Numbered from the stretch's first letter, positions 22,476 through 33,214 are shown. The stretch: DNA of 64,000 nt from Symsagittifera roscoffensis (GCF_963678635.1 NC_087062.1:95147845-95211844), one strand, 5' to 3'. The notes: generated by a model not told the origin, from the letters alone. Made by a program: numbers and translations.

Positions 22476-22541
22476 ATTTGACGACTACGTCCCACCACGT
22501 TTTAGCGTATTGCTGTTGAGCCTTTGAAATTTTAGACTAAC

Positions 22542-22651
22542 CTCATTATGCTGTAGCAATTCGTCATCCAATTCTTGAATCCTCAAGTCGTTGAACAGAG
22601 TTGCATCTTTATTCTTCAGTGCCGTCAATTGGTCTCGCAGCCTCTGCTTCG
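22542..22651 (-). CDS. E7: short coiled-coil exon
   Basis: The acceptor is catttccttttag|CGAAGC (phase 1) and the donor AATGAG|GTTAGT (phase 0). It encodes KQRLRDQLTALKNKDATLFN and DLRIQELDDELLQHNE, a regular heptad pattern. The split first codon is completed by the last base of E6. Confidence 0.75.
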
Positions 22652-23944
22652 CTAAAAGGAAATGGATGTGTTTCAAAGAGACCAGTTGGAGCTCAGATTT
22701 CATACACAGAGGCGAAGCGGAGCTTCGCATCACTTGAGATACCACAAAAATAGCATTGCAAGCTAACAGACAGGAAAGCAAAGAGAGCCAGAGTCCAAAG
22801 AAAACGGAAAAACTCTCGGAAAAATCACAATTAAAAAACTTCAAAAAGTTGTCTGATATGATGTTATATTTGCGGAAAAAACGTCCAGAAACACAATCGA
22901 CGGCGTTTAACGAAATATCAAAAACAAATATCAAGCGAAAATGAAATTGTAGTCTTGAAAAATTTTGAACTATAATTTATTTTCTGAAAACTTTAATGTT
23001 TTGTGCGATCCGAGGGAAAGTATACAAATTATGGTTCCATCGAACGGCCCAAAATTAGGTTAGTAAGCCAAAAAATATATAAGTCGAAATCTTGTAGACC
23101 AAATTTTTTTAAACGAAATCAAAAAAGAAAATATACGAAGTCAAGGCTAGTAGAATTACAAGGTGCAGGAGTAAATGAAAACATAAAAAGCAACTACAAT
23201 GAAAACTGCAAACAGCAAAAAATTGTAAGATGTGGCAAAAAAGCCGACAAATAATAAGCCTACAATTTTTTGAAACGGATTCAATCGGGTTTGAAAAAAG
23301 GGTCCTGGTCAGATTTGATAAGACCCTTGCAGTCCCAGGCGTATTCGATGCCTCCAGACTAAGTGCGTTGGAGACGTTTGAAAAGTTGAATTAATTATGA
23401 ACCAAAATACCAAGTTATTCTATTAAATAAGTTTTTAACCCGAAAAGAGTCTATATTCCGATTTGATAACGCTTGCTAATCGCAAGCGTAAAAATACATT
23501 ATATCAACGTAAACCTCTTCCGCTGTCATAATAATCAGACGATAGTTTTGTGATAAAACTAACCCAATTTGAAAAAAAATGGATCAAAAAGCATCTTTTT
23601 TGGAAAAAATTCATAAAATGAAAACGTATTTGAATTTCAGTCGATAACCATTTTTGAGTTACCAGAATTCGTAATTCGAGCTTCAAAATAAATCGATAGA
23701 CAAACCACCAATGTATAAAAATGAGCAATTTTCCCTAAGAAAACACACGACCAAATTATGTGTAAAGTTACTTCGTTTCTTAACAATAAGTAATACTACT
23801 AGTACTTGAACTAATAATCGCTTTTCACAGCAACTATTCACCAATAATAGATCTACAAAACAAACAAGCATGCTATGATTTCCACAGAAATTTCTGCCTT
23901 GGAAGGGAGTTTCACAGATTATCCAGGGTATTTCAAAGACTAGC
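22652..23944 (-). other. Intron 6, apparently GC-AG
   Basis: Bounded by GAAACAG|GCTAGT and ttccttttag|CGAAGC. It is AT-rich with no element recognised; small open frames at 22756-23254 are low-complexity Lys/Asn and not called. Confidence 0.55.
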
Positions 23945-24071
23945 CTGTTTCTAGAGAGTGCATTCTGGCAATGGCCCTCCTTCCTTCAGTCTCCAGATTC
24001 ACCCTCTCCTCGACCGCCACATTCCAGTCAACCACACCATCTCCTTCCTCCTCCTTTGGGCGATAAAAAAA
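23945..24071 (-). CDS. E6: exon with probable GC donor
   Basis: The acceptor is caagtttcag|TTTTTT, phase 0. It encodes FFYRPKEEEGDGVVDWNVAV and EERVNLETEGRRAIARMHSLET. The frame meets a TAG just after ACAGGC. No GT donor in phase 1 is available at the end, whereas a GC donor (ACAG|GCTAGT) gives exactly the phase E7 requires. Higher GC content than the surrounding intron supports coding. The exon boundary is the least certain in the gene. Confidence 0.6.
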
Positions 24072-24103
24072 CTGAAACTTGTTTAAACAAAATTACGAAT
24101 TAG

Positions 24104-24239
24104 AAATACAAATTTTACCCCTGAGAAGACCATAGCACTCAAATTTTGGGACCATCTATCTTATTCCTTATGCAATGAAAAACGAAAACTGATTTTTTAA
24201 ACCAAAAATGTGTATGAACCTGAAACGCGACTTGCAATT
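24104..24239 (+). repeat. Left copy of the 136-bp direct repeat flanking the LTR element
   Basis: From aaatacaaattttacccctg to gcgacttgcaatt. It is repeated at 32367-32501 with one substitution and one A-run length difference. The left copy is separated from the LTR by four extra bases (actt); the right copy abuts the other LTR directly. Confidence 0.85.
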
Positions 24240-24243
24240 ACTT

Positions 24244-24442
24244 TGTTGTAGCTAATTCTAAATTAAAACTATTAAAAAGAATAAGGATTTAAGATGAATT
24301 AGTCGGTAAGTTAAAACATTAAAACAATGAGAGATCATTCTCTCCGCCGGAGAGAATGGCCAATGAAGGTCATATCTGAGTGACCAGTTAATTAAACTAA
24401 TATGTTTTGCAGTAATTGCAAAACATGATGTAAATCACAACA
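24244..24442 (-). repeat. 3' LTR of the Ty3/mdg4-type element
   Basis: 199 bp, forward-strand tgttgtagct...atcacaaca. Same length as the copy at 32168-32366 and differs at one base noted (cggtaag against cggcaag). It contains a palindrome, attctctccgccggagagaat. Confidence 0.9.
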
Positions 24443-24885
24443 TTCCCCTAAGCAGGAAAAATTTTTAAATTACGAATAAAGTAATGCACAACGACTAACT
24501 AAGTCTGACTCCTTTCTCCCCCTTTAAGGACGAGGAAAAGAAAAATTAAAGCGCCGTAAATGAGGAACTGACACTAACTAAAGCGCCCCTATGGGATTAA
24601 ATACAGCAACTATAACTGTGAGAATGATTATCCGGATTCCGACGGATAAGGGCTAGGTTAAGATAAGTTTAAATGTGATGAAGTTGTCATCAAGTTTTAT
24701 GGGTGGAGCCCTGATTTGCGATACACAAACTAGAGGGAAGTCGACTTAGAGAAATTATGAGAGCACAAGATGATGTTTTCCTTTACTGGACAAAGCACTC
24801 AAGTCCACAGATCAACGTTTGATACCTTAAGATTAGCACCGGTTTATAAGGTAATATGTGCTCCTTGATATGCCAATATAGCAGA

Positions 24886-26250
24886 TTAGGAGGCTTCTTG
24901 AACGTTCTCTACGGCATCGATAAAATAACGTTGACCATAAAATTTTGGTGGGCCGACATTTCTACTAGAACGGCGGATGGTAGGAGGAATTTTACCGGAT
25001 AAGATGGTAGGATTGGGAGGTATAGCGCACTCGTCAGTTGAGTCGCTTATCTCGTACACCGGGAAATCTGTAGTTGAGCTGTTATCCGTTGGATTACACT
25101 CGTCTTGCAGGTCCTGTTGTTCGACGGTGTCTTTGTGCCCTCCCTGGTTCACGGTTCTCTGTTCCGCAGTACTAGGTGTTCGGCAGGCGGGTATTATACT
25201 TATTGGGCACTCGTAAGATTGGTCCATAGATTGTTCTCTGTTTGGGTCAATGTCGTTTTCTAAAATCTCAGATTTTATTTCAGGATTGGTTACAGCGGAA
25301 TTAGAATTATTTCCGATTGGGAGGTGAGGTGTAAGTGAGTCTGAAATAAAGCGCTCTCTGGCTACGTCTCTACAAGGGAAACCGCCCGCTACCCATTCCC
25401 ATTCACTAGTATCCGAAATATCCGAAGGAATTAGCATAGATTCATCCGAAGCAAGGTAACCTGGAGGAGTTGATGACTTCTTTGAGTGGCGTGTTTGTCT
25501 TCTTGTAGATTTGTGTGATGGCCCTGATATGCGTGTCCTAGTTAAGTTGTCGGATGAGGTCGGATCCAATTGTCTGGTCCTTTTATTCGTTGGCTTTTTT
25601 GTTCTTGGTTTCCGTGTTATGCCTTCCTGTTTCTGACCTACTTCAACATTAGGATTAGGAAAATACGGGAATGAAATGTTTCCTTTAAAAGGTCTGATTT
25701 TATTTGAGGTAGAAGAAGGAATCGCAATGTCGGATTTTCGTATTATTTTTTTGTCGGACAACTCTACTGTCGAAGTAGATGAATTTATAATTCTTTTATT
25801 TAGTTCCTTATAGAAACAGTCTCGGTTGATGTTACCGTTAGTTTTCCGAAGGATTTTACCTTTGAATGGACTTTTGATTGGTAGTCTATTGGAGGTGATT
25901 TTCGAGGATGAAGCATAGTCTGTGTCGTAGCCTTTTTCAGTCGAGTTTTGGTTCTTCTTCGCTATCAAATCGTCCTTGTAGCCGTCCTCTAGTCTATCAT
26001 CCGCGTTCCAATCCTTAGCTCGTTCCTTAGACAGTATTGATTTCCCTTTGTCTAAAATTCCAAATGAGGGTTTACCAGAAGCTAATTGTTTCCAAATAGT
26101 ATTTGGTTTTCTGTTATAGTGAATCTCGAAGGGTGAACATTTAATTTTTGATTGATAGGTAGAGCGTAAATTCCAGATGATTTTTGAAACGGCATTTTGC
26201 AGTGTACATTTATGATGTTCTTTTGAAATAGCCAGTAGTTTGACTTTCAC
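24886..26250 (-). pseudogene. Integrase C-terminal half and tail of the LTR element
   Basis: A 454-codon frame. It begins with the end of the integrase core (IIWNLRSTYQSKIKCSPFEI, then HYNRKPNT), continues through a long basic, Ser/Thr-rich tail (TRKPRTKKPTNKRTRQ), and ends RRSSRNVGPPKFYGQRYF, a tail commonly found after Ty3-type integrases. It is out of frame by one base with the upstream integrase segment at 26210-26626, so the domain is split. The 443 bases between its stop and the 3' LTR are non-coding. Confidence 0.8.
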
Positions 26251-26698
26251 TTTGTACTAATTTTTCGACTAATCCGTTGGAACGATGGTCGCCTACTGTA
26301 CAAAAGATTATTTTGATGTTGGTGGAATCGCAGAATAATTTAAAGTCTTGACTTGTAAAGCAAGTAGCATGATCTACCCTTATAGAATAAGGTATCCCGT
26401 GTAAGAATATGTAGTCTTGTAAAAATTCTATAACTGTTTTTAAAGAAGTAGACGATGTAATTTTTGCCGACGGAAATTTAGAAAATCTGTCAATGCAAAG
26501 TAAAATGTATTTATTTGACCCCCAATAGGAATCCAAAGGACCAGCGAAATCTAAATTAAGTTCTTCGTTTGGTTCCGATAATGGAAGAAGTTCACTAATT
26601 TGTGAATTAGGGATAACAGTTTTCAAATTCTTACCCGCCGATGTACACTCTGAGCAATTTATTCCGTGAAAGTAAATTTGCCTGTTAATATGGGGCCA
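26210..26698 (-). pseudogene. Integrase N-terminal zinc finger end and core, broken
   Basis: Just after an in-frame stop at 26699 the frame resumes with INCSECTSAGKNL, the Cys pair of the HHCC zinc finger. The catalytic core follows, with acidic residues in LDFAGPL, IRVDHATCF and SNGLVEKL, consistent with a D,D,E retroviral-type integrase. The frame ends at a stop after TGYFKRTS while the matching continuation lies in another frame from about 26250. Confidence 0.8.
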
Positions 26699-28453
26699 CT
26701 AGATGTATTGAGCCGAATATTTCATTCCGAATTGACCTGGATGTGTTTCGTGAAGGGTCTTCATCATCGCGTTTCGTAAGGTAAATGGAATAACGAGTTT
26801 GCCGTCCATGTAAAGTAATCCGTCGGATTCGTGTAGGTCTCGGGTGAAATGTTTGAAATACGGAGAATCTGCATTAATCTTCTCCACCTTATTTTGAAGT
26901 GCTTTAACAATTGGACTTAACATGGGATCGTCTTCTGTCAAGAGAGCTACTAACTTGGCGTTAAATAAAATATTTAAATCCAAGGGTCGATCCGGCAACT
27001 TCAAATTTTCACGATATTTTTAACGAGATTAGCATGATCTGGTAAGAGCCGGAAGTCTAAATCTACAGAAATACCGGAAGTGGTGGAATTAATTACAATA
27101 TTCTTATTATTCATATTAACAGTATCTACAATTTTTTTATCTACAGGTGAATTAGTAAAACTACGATTAAAGATTAAAAAATAAAAAAATGCGGAGTTAG
27201 AAATGGAAATAATTAAAGTATTTGTATTAGAATAATCCGTTGGAATGCAATTTGAGGTACAAAATTCTGTTCTTTTGTGATTAAATGAACAAATTGGAAA
27301 AGACGAGTTAATTAGTTTTAATACTGCTGCTATTAGGTAATTACGTAATAAAGCGTAATCGGAATTTTCCAGATTAGAACCAATGGCTGAACAGGTAGTT
27401 CTTAGTTTCTCAGACGGATTTAATGATTTATTAATCTTATTAATATTTGCTACTACGAATTCCTCGTCATAATGTGATATTGGAAGAGCTTTTCCGGATG
27501 GAATTCTAGAAATAAGGTCAGTGAAGCCCATATCTTTTCCTGCAATATGTTTGATTGAGAAATTAAAAGGTAATAATCTGTCTACCCATCTTGTTAATCT
27601 ACTGTGATAAGTTTTGTTTCCGTGGTTTGGTGATAGGGCGGATAATAAAGCGTTGTGATCAGTAATTACTTCGAAATCTGATCCGTAAAGGTAGTTCTTA
27701 TAATGTTCGAGAGCCCTTACAACCCCTAGTAGTTCGAGCTCGTTCGTAGAATATTTAGACTCGTGTGGGTTTAAAAAGCGTGAAGCAAATGAGATTGTTT
27801 TCCAATCGTTCCCGTGGAGTTGTTCGAGCGAAGCTCCGAGTCCATTATGTGACGCGTCAGTTTTTACTCTAGTTTTGCGTTTTACGTCGAAATGGGTATT
27901 CTCTGTTAGGTTTACGATTTCTTCTTTAATTTTTTCAAAAGCTTTTGTATGGTCGTCATTCGATTGGAATATTGATTTCTTATTTAGGAGCGGTCGGAGT
28001 GGGCTTCCTAAGGATGCTAGATTTGGGACGAATTTAATGTATTGGTTTATAGAACCAAAAAATGATCGTAGTTCTTTCAAATTCTTCGGAATAGGTAGAT
28101 CTTTTATGGCTTTCGATTTGTCGAATAACGGGGTAATTCCTGATTTAGAGATTTTGAATCCCAACCATTCTATTTCTTTTTGAAAGAATTTACATTTTGA
28201 CCATTTTACAGCGAAGTTATATTCGTCAAGGGTAGATAAAATTTTTAACACAATATTCTTGTGGTCTAAGAATGTTCCTTTGGAAGAGATTAAAATGTCG
28301 TCTAAGTAACAGTTAGTAAATGGGATTGAACCTAACGTAGAGTCCATTACTCTTTGAAATTCGTTAGGCATATCCCCTAGGCCGTAAAAACCAGTTAAGA
28401 ATTGGTAGGTACCCGTAATATCACCGCCCACGATACTGAAGTTACATTGGTTG
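26699..28453 (-). pseudogene. Second (downstream) copy of RT/RNase H plus the IN zinc-finger start
   Basis: It repeats 28475-30120 at an offset of 1,667 bp. It contains the fingers/palm GLGDMPNEFQRVMDSTL and the catalytic NCYLDDILIS, then RNase H (KTRVKTDASHNGLGASLEQ) and an HNALLSALSPNHG segment. After a frame change at 27001-27004 comes KLPDRPLDLNILF, then the HETHPGQFG part of the integrase zinc finger. It lacks the first part of RT (FTNLDLKNAYSQL). It differs from the other copy at several residues, for example VVRALEHY against VVWALEHY. Confidence 0.85.
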
Positions 28454-28474
28454 TCTAGCGAAATCTAAACGGAA
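28454..28474 (-). other. 21-bp junction between the duplicated RT segments
   Basis: Sequence unlike the corresponding position at the other end of either copy, apart from a ctag and aaat similarity to 30121-30135. It reads as filler DNA at the breakpoint of the tandem duplication. Confidence 0.6.
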
Positions 28475-30386
28475 ATGTAAAGTAATCCGTCGGTTTCGTG
28501 TAGGTCTCGGGTGAAATGTTTGAAATACGGAGAATCTGCATTAATCTTCTCCACCTTATTTTGAAGTGCTTTAACAATTGGACTTAACATGGGATTGTCT
28601 TCTGTCAAGAGAGCTACTAACTTGGCGTTAAATAAAATATTTAAATCCAAGGGTCGATCCGGCAACTTCAAATTTTCACGGTATTTTTAACGAGATTAGC
28701 ATGATCTGGTAAGAGCCGGAAGTCTAAATCTACAGAAATACCGGAAGTGGTGGAATTAATTACAATATTCTTATTATTCATATTAACAGTATCTACAATT
28801 TTTTTATCAACAGGTGAATTAATAAAACTACGATTAAAGATTAAAAAATAAAAAAATGCGGAGTTAGAAATGGAAATAATTAAAGTATTTGTATTAGAAT
28901 AATCCGTTGGAATGCAATTTGAGGTACAAAATTCTGTTCTTTTGTGATTAAATGAACAAATTGGAAAAGACGAGTTAATAAGTTTTAATACTGCTGCTAT
29001 TAGGTAATTACGTAATAAAGCGTAATCGGAATTTTCCAGATTAGAACCAATGGCTGAACAGGTAGTTCTTAGTTTCTCAGACGGATTTAATGATTTATTA
29101 ATCTTATTTATATTTGCTACTACGAATTCCTCGTCATAATGTGATATTGGAAGAGCTTTTCCGGATGGAATTCTAGAAATAAGGTCAGTGAAGCCCATAT
29201 CTTTTCCTGCAATATGTTTGATTGAGAAATTAAAAGGTAATAATCTGTCTACCCATCTTGTTAATCTACTGTGATAAGTTTTGTTTCCGTGGTTTGGTGA
29301 TAGGGCGGATAATAAAGCGTTGTGATCAGTAATTACTTCGAAATCTGATCCGTAAAGGTAGTTCTTATAATGTTCGAGAGCCCATACAACCCCTAGTAGT
29401 TCGAGCTCGTTCGTAGAATATTTAGACTCGTGTGGGTTTAAAAAGCGTGAAGCAAATGAGATTGTTTTCCAATCGTTCCCGTGGAGTTGTTCGAGCGAAG
29501 CTCCGAGTCCATTATGTGACGCGTCAGTTTTTACTCTAGTTTTGCGTTTTACGTCGAAATGGGTATTCTCTGTTAGGTTTACGATTTCTTCTTTAATTTT
29601 TTCAAAAGCTTTTGTATGGTCGTCATTCGATTGGAATATTGATTTCTTATTTAGGAGCGGTCGGAGTGGGCTTCCTAAGGATGCTAGATTTGGGACGAAT
29701 TTAATGTATTGGTTTATAGAACCAAAAAATGATCGTAGTTCTTTCAAATTCTTCGGAATAGGTAGATCTTTTATGGCTTTCGATTTGTCGAATAACGGGG
29801 TAATTCCTGATTTAGAGATTTTGAATCCCAACCATTCTATTTCTTTTTGAAAGAATTTACATTTTGACCATTTTACAGCGAAGTTATATTCGTCAAGGGT
29901 AGATAAAATTTTTAACACAATATTCTTGTGGTCTAAGAATGTTCCTTTGGAAGAGATTAAAATGTCGTCTAAGTAACAGTTAGTAAATGGGATTGAACCT
30001 AACGTAGAGTCCATTACTCTTTGAAATTCGTTAGGCATATCCCCTAGGCCGTAAAAACCAGTTAAGAATTGGTAGGTACCCGTAATATCACCGCCCACGA
30101 TACTGAAGTTACATTGGTTGCTAGTAAATTTATCTAGTGCTAACTGGCTGTACGCGTTTTTTAAGTCTAAGTTAGTAAACCACACTTCTCCAACGGAATC
30201 ATTAGTAATTTGTGCCGCGACATTGTCTACCAGTTCGTGAATGTTTGGCATTTGATATTTGTTCTTGTAAATCTGTTTGTTTATGAACTTGGAATCTAAG
30301 GCTAACTTGATGGATTTGTCTTTTTTACAAGTGATGACTATTGGGCTAATAAATCTGTCTTCATCGCAATTTTCTAATTTTTTAAT
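28475..30386 (-). pseudogene. First (upstream) copy of reverse transcriptase/RNase H
   Basis: Following a TGA at 30387-30389, the frame runs through SPIVITCKKDKSIKLALDSK and MPNIHELVDNVAAQ, then FTNLDLKNAYSQLALDK (first catalytic Asp) and NCYLDDILISSKG (catalytic YxDD). It goes on to RNase H, then breaks at the same frame change as the other copy. It ends in the truncated FKHFTRDLHETDGLLYISV at the duplication junction. Both RT copies therefore share at least one defect that predates the duplication or is an original frame junction. Confidence 0.85.
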
Positions 30387-30389
30387 ATG

Positions 30390-32152
30390 TCATTCTGCTT
30401 TTAGTCTATTGAGTTCTGTCTTTACAGCGTCCAGTAAGTGAAGGGGGACTCGTCTTCCCTTTAGTTGGATTGGTTTTAAGGGTTCGTGAAAATGGGTGAT
30501 TTTCATCTGATTTTTAATTTTTCCGATCGGAAGGAATAAATTTTTGAATGATTTTGATATATTTAGAGTTTCCCTATCTTGGTTTGTTTGAGAGATGGAA
30601 TTTATTGACTTACATTGCTTGTTAAACTGGAAATGTGGGACGTGTTTCTGAGAGACTTCTATCCCCACTTTTGGAAGGTTGTCATTTCCTAAGATATTTC
30701 TCTCATGTCCTTCGGTTAGGAAGAATTGACAGTCGTTGTCTGACCAACCATTTGAAAATATCGGGAGCTTCACCTTTCCAGTGATGTTTATGGCATTATC
30801 TGTGAATCCACAGTAGAGGTCTCTAGTTGTCTTATCCACCTGATAAATTTTCAATTAAGGCTCGCGTAACTTTAATTCGTGTAGTACGTTTTTCTTAAGG
30901 AAGCTCACCGGGCTAGCTGGATCCACTTGAATGTTTAAAATTACTTGGTTTTCTTTTCCGAGTCCAATGTTCAATAATTTCTTCAATTCTTTTCCATCAT
31001 TGTCAAAAATCGTAGTTACATTTAGTACAGAATAATCGTCGTTTTCACTTTGTCCAGATTCCGACCATGCGTTTATGACGCCACAACATTCTCTATCCGT
31101 GTGGTCAGTATTTACATCCGGAATATCCGACGGATTAAAATCTGTATTATCTACAATTTGAGTATTTACAATGTTTACATTTTTACGACGAGATCTACAG
31201 AGTCTGGTGAAATGCCCTTTGAATTTACAAGTAGTACAAGTCGTGTCCTTTGCTGGGCAAACTGCTAAGTGTCCTTTTGAGAATGATCCGCCACACTTCA
31301 TACAGTTGTTACTTCTTTCGATGTTAAGGGTTGGTTCTCTTTTGACATTAAAATGGTTGTTTGGTTTATGTACGGATGATCCGTTGGATTTAAAATTGTT
31401 AGTTAACTTCAAGTGATTTAAAATTCCTTTTTCGTCTATGAGTGCTACATTTAGTGCTTCGCGTGGAGGGAGGGTTTCTGTTAACAATTTCCTTTGGATG
31501 TCGTAGTTTTTCATATTATTTATGAAAATATCTCTTATCCACTCTTCTTCTCCTGCGGTTATGTCACACTTTTTTGCCATTTCAGCTAAGGCACCCCAAA
31601 ATTGTTCGAGGGATTCTCTGTCACGTTGTTTTCTATTTAACAGTTTATGTCGTTCAAATGTGACATTTGTCTTTCTTACGAAAGCGATCGCTAGGAACTC
31701 CCAGAATTCTTTAAAAGAAATTTGTAAAACTTTCACCTTGGTAAATTTTTGTCCGAAGATCCTTTTTCCTTCGTTTCCCAGTGCTAGATATAAGACCGAA
31801 CGTAATTTTTTGTCGGCTTCTTCTATTCGCATTCCGTTAAATTTCTTGGTTTCAGTTTTTATCGATGCTGCTTCATCTTCGTCGTATCGTCTTTGTTCTT
31901 GAGTATTTCTCTCCATTCTCGAGCGTCTTTGAGCATCTGTTTCACCGTCCGTTGAGTTTTCCAAATTTGAAGGTAATGGGTGTTGTCTCTCCAACGGATT
32001 GAGTAGATTTTCTATGTCTATGTTTTCTTTAGCAATTATAGCTAATTGAAACAGATCACTCCAGTCTTCCCATGGAATGGGGGGTCTACCGTATGGTTTT
32101 GCCAAAAAGGAGGTATTCCTCTCACGTTAGATTCGTTAGTTGACTGCGCCAT
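30390..32152 (-). pseudogene. gag and protease region of the LTR element, broken
   Basis: An ATG at 32152 (start ATGGCGCAG) is out of frame with the long gag frame open from 32105, so there is a one-base change in a T run near 32110. The gag body is helical (FWEFLAIAFVRKTNVTFERH). A Cys/His region follows, with CMKCGGSFSKGHLAVC and then a zinc knuckle CTTCKFKGHFTRLC. The protease-like motif is VDPASPVSFL, where aspartic proteases normally have Asp-Ser/Thr-Gly. A stop at 30855-30857 interrupts the frame soon after; it reopens to 30390. Confidence 0.82.
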
Positions 32153-32167
32153 GATAAAATGTTACTT

Positions 32168-32366
32168 TGTTGTAGCTAATTCTAAATTAAAACTATTAAA
32201 AAGAATAAGGATTTAAGATGAATTAGTCGGCAAGTTAAAACATTAAAACAATGAGAGATCATTCTCTCCGCCGGAGAGAATGGCCAATGAAGGTCATATC
32301 TGAGTGACCAGTTAATTAAACTAATATGTTTTGCAGTAATTGCAAAACATGATGTAAATCACAACA
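32168..32366 (-). repeat. 5' LTR of the Ty3/mdg4-type element
   Basis: 199 bp, identical to the 3' LTR except one noted base, with the same TG...CA ends. Transcription of the element would run leftwards from here. I could not assign a primer-binding site. Confidence 0.9.
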
Positions 32367-32501
32367 AAATACAAATTTTACCCCTGAGAAGACCATAGCA
32401 CTCAAATTTTGGGACCATCTATCTTATTCCTAATGCAATGAAAAACGAAAACTGATTTTTTAACCAAAAATGTGTATGAACCTGAAACGCGACTTGCAAT
32501 T
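32367..32501 (+). repeat. Right copy of the 136-bp flanking direct repeat
   Basis: Matches 24104-24239. It is followed at once by a more diverged third copy of its beginning (gacaagacaatagcgctcaaa at about 32503 against gagaagaccatagcactcaa), so the host sequence may already have been tandemly repeated before the insertion. Confidence 0.8.
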
Positions 32502-32749
32502 CTGACAAGACAATAGCGCTCAAAGTTTGGGATGAGCCTCGGTTCCATGCTAATTTAATTTGTCAATTAAGCCGAACTGCTGCACAAAACAGAAAAGGTA
32601 CTAGACAAAAGAGCGATATGTTTGCAAATATTATCCTATTGAAGTGTCAGAATGTGTCGTGTGCTAGACAAAAAAATAAGTTTTTACTCTCACAACTTAT
32701 CAATATTAAAGTGATTTCTTAGACGTCAAATACTTGGTAACTTCGCAGG

Positions 32750-32843
32750 CTTGTCCCAAAATATTACACCATAATTAATAGACTACGTGTGATATTTTGC
32801 TTCGCACGATTACTTGTCCCAAAAAAATTACACTATAATTTAT
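32750..32843 (+). repeat. Short direct repeat, about 62 bp apart
   Basis: cttgtcccaaaatattacac followed by cataattaat, then cttgtcccaaaaaaattacac followed by tataattta. A small tandem duplication in intron 5. Confidence 0.5.
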
Positions 32844-33038
32844 GGGTTTAGGAATTTAGACGACAGGAAATTAGACGATCAGAAAATAACGGAATTTTGA
32901 CAATAACTTGCGTGCAAATTGAGTGAATTTTGTTTACAGACTTAAACTATCTTTTGGCTGAGTAAATACTGGTTGTCCGTAAATTCCGTTTCTTTACGGT
33001 CGTCTAATTTCTTGTCGTCTAATTTCCTAGGCCCCATA
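32841..33038. mobile_element. Small MITE with ~54-bp terminal inverted repeats
   Basis: The left end (tatgggtttaggaatttaga, then cgacaggaaattagacgatc, ending ataacggaattt) is the reverse complement of the right end (aaattccgttt to cctaggccccata). The TIR itself contains a repeated gaaattagacga. The bases at both outer edges are compatible with a TA duplication, but the superfamily is not certain. Its right end lies about 25 bases from the E5 splice donor. Confidence 0.75.
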
Positions 33039-33062
33039 TCTTATAGATGGTCTAATGGATAC

Positions 33063-33214
33063 CTGAAGCCTGCTCTTCTCCAGTTGTGCGTTGATCTGCT
33101 CCACTCTCTGGGTGATGTCTTTCATCTCCTCTTGCGTGTCCATTAGTCCCCTCCAACACTCCCCCTTCACTCTCTCGTGCTCACTCAACTGCTCATCCGC
33201 CCCACACAACTCAG
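33063..33214 (-). CDS. E5: coiled-coil exon
   Basis: The acceptor is gtttgtgttcag|CTGAGT (phase 1) and the donor CTTCAG|GTATCC (phase 0). It encodes ELCGADEQLSEHERVKGECW and RGLMDTQEEMKDITQRVEQI, then NAQLEKSRLQ, a helical heptad pattern with higher GC content than neighbouring introns. Confidence 0.75.

Larger units (their letters stand above)
20216..22541 (-). other. Intron 7 of the coiled-coil gene
   Basis: Bounded by GAG|GTTAGT and ttaattag|GAATTGG. It contains the intact MITE at 22083-22475, and at about 21480-21740 a copy of the dispersed repeat seen at 3.9-4.9 kb (ttgttccgacatcc; gggacaattaacgcgcg). Confidence 0.7.
24244..32366 (-). mobile_element. Ty3/mdg4-type LTR retrotransposon, defective, with internal duplication
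   Basis: Two 199-bp LTRs with TG...CA ends enclose gag and pol on the minus strand, order gag-PR-RT-RNase H-IN, which defines the Ty3/mdg4 (Metaviridae) type. A purine tract (aggggaa) precedes the 3' LTR. Breaks: a frame change near 32110 in gag, in-frame stops at 30855-30857, 30387-30389 and 26699-26701, a frame change near 26240 in the integrase, and a 1,646-bp tandem duplication of the RT/RNase H region. The LTRs differ at only one noted position, so insertion was recent relative to the damage. The copy cannot encode a complete polyprotein. Confidence 0.92.
24072..33062 (-). other. Intron 5, almost filled by an LTR retrotransposon
   Basis: Bounded by CTTCAG|GTATCC and gtttcag|TTTTTT. It holds the 8.1-kb Ty3/mdg4-type element (24244-32366), the flanking 136-bp direct repeats and a TIR-bearing MITE next to the donor. 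All lie in a spliced region of the host gene. Confidence 0.7.

Noticed and set aside
22756-23254. Lys/Asn-rich plus-strand frames in intron 6
   Set aside because: Composition mirrors AT-rich intron sequence; they lie opposite a traced intron.
27001-27010. Programmed -1 frameshift site between RT and the downstream frame
   Set aside because: The aaaattt run is not in the heptamer register needed for slippage in the upstream frame; a plain frame break is simpler, although both copies share it.
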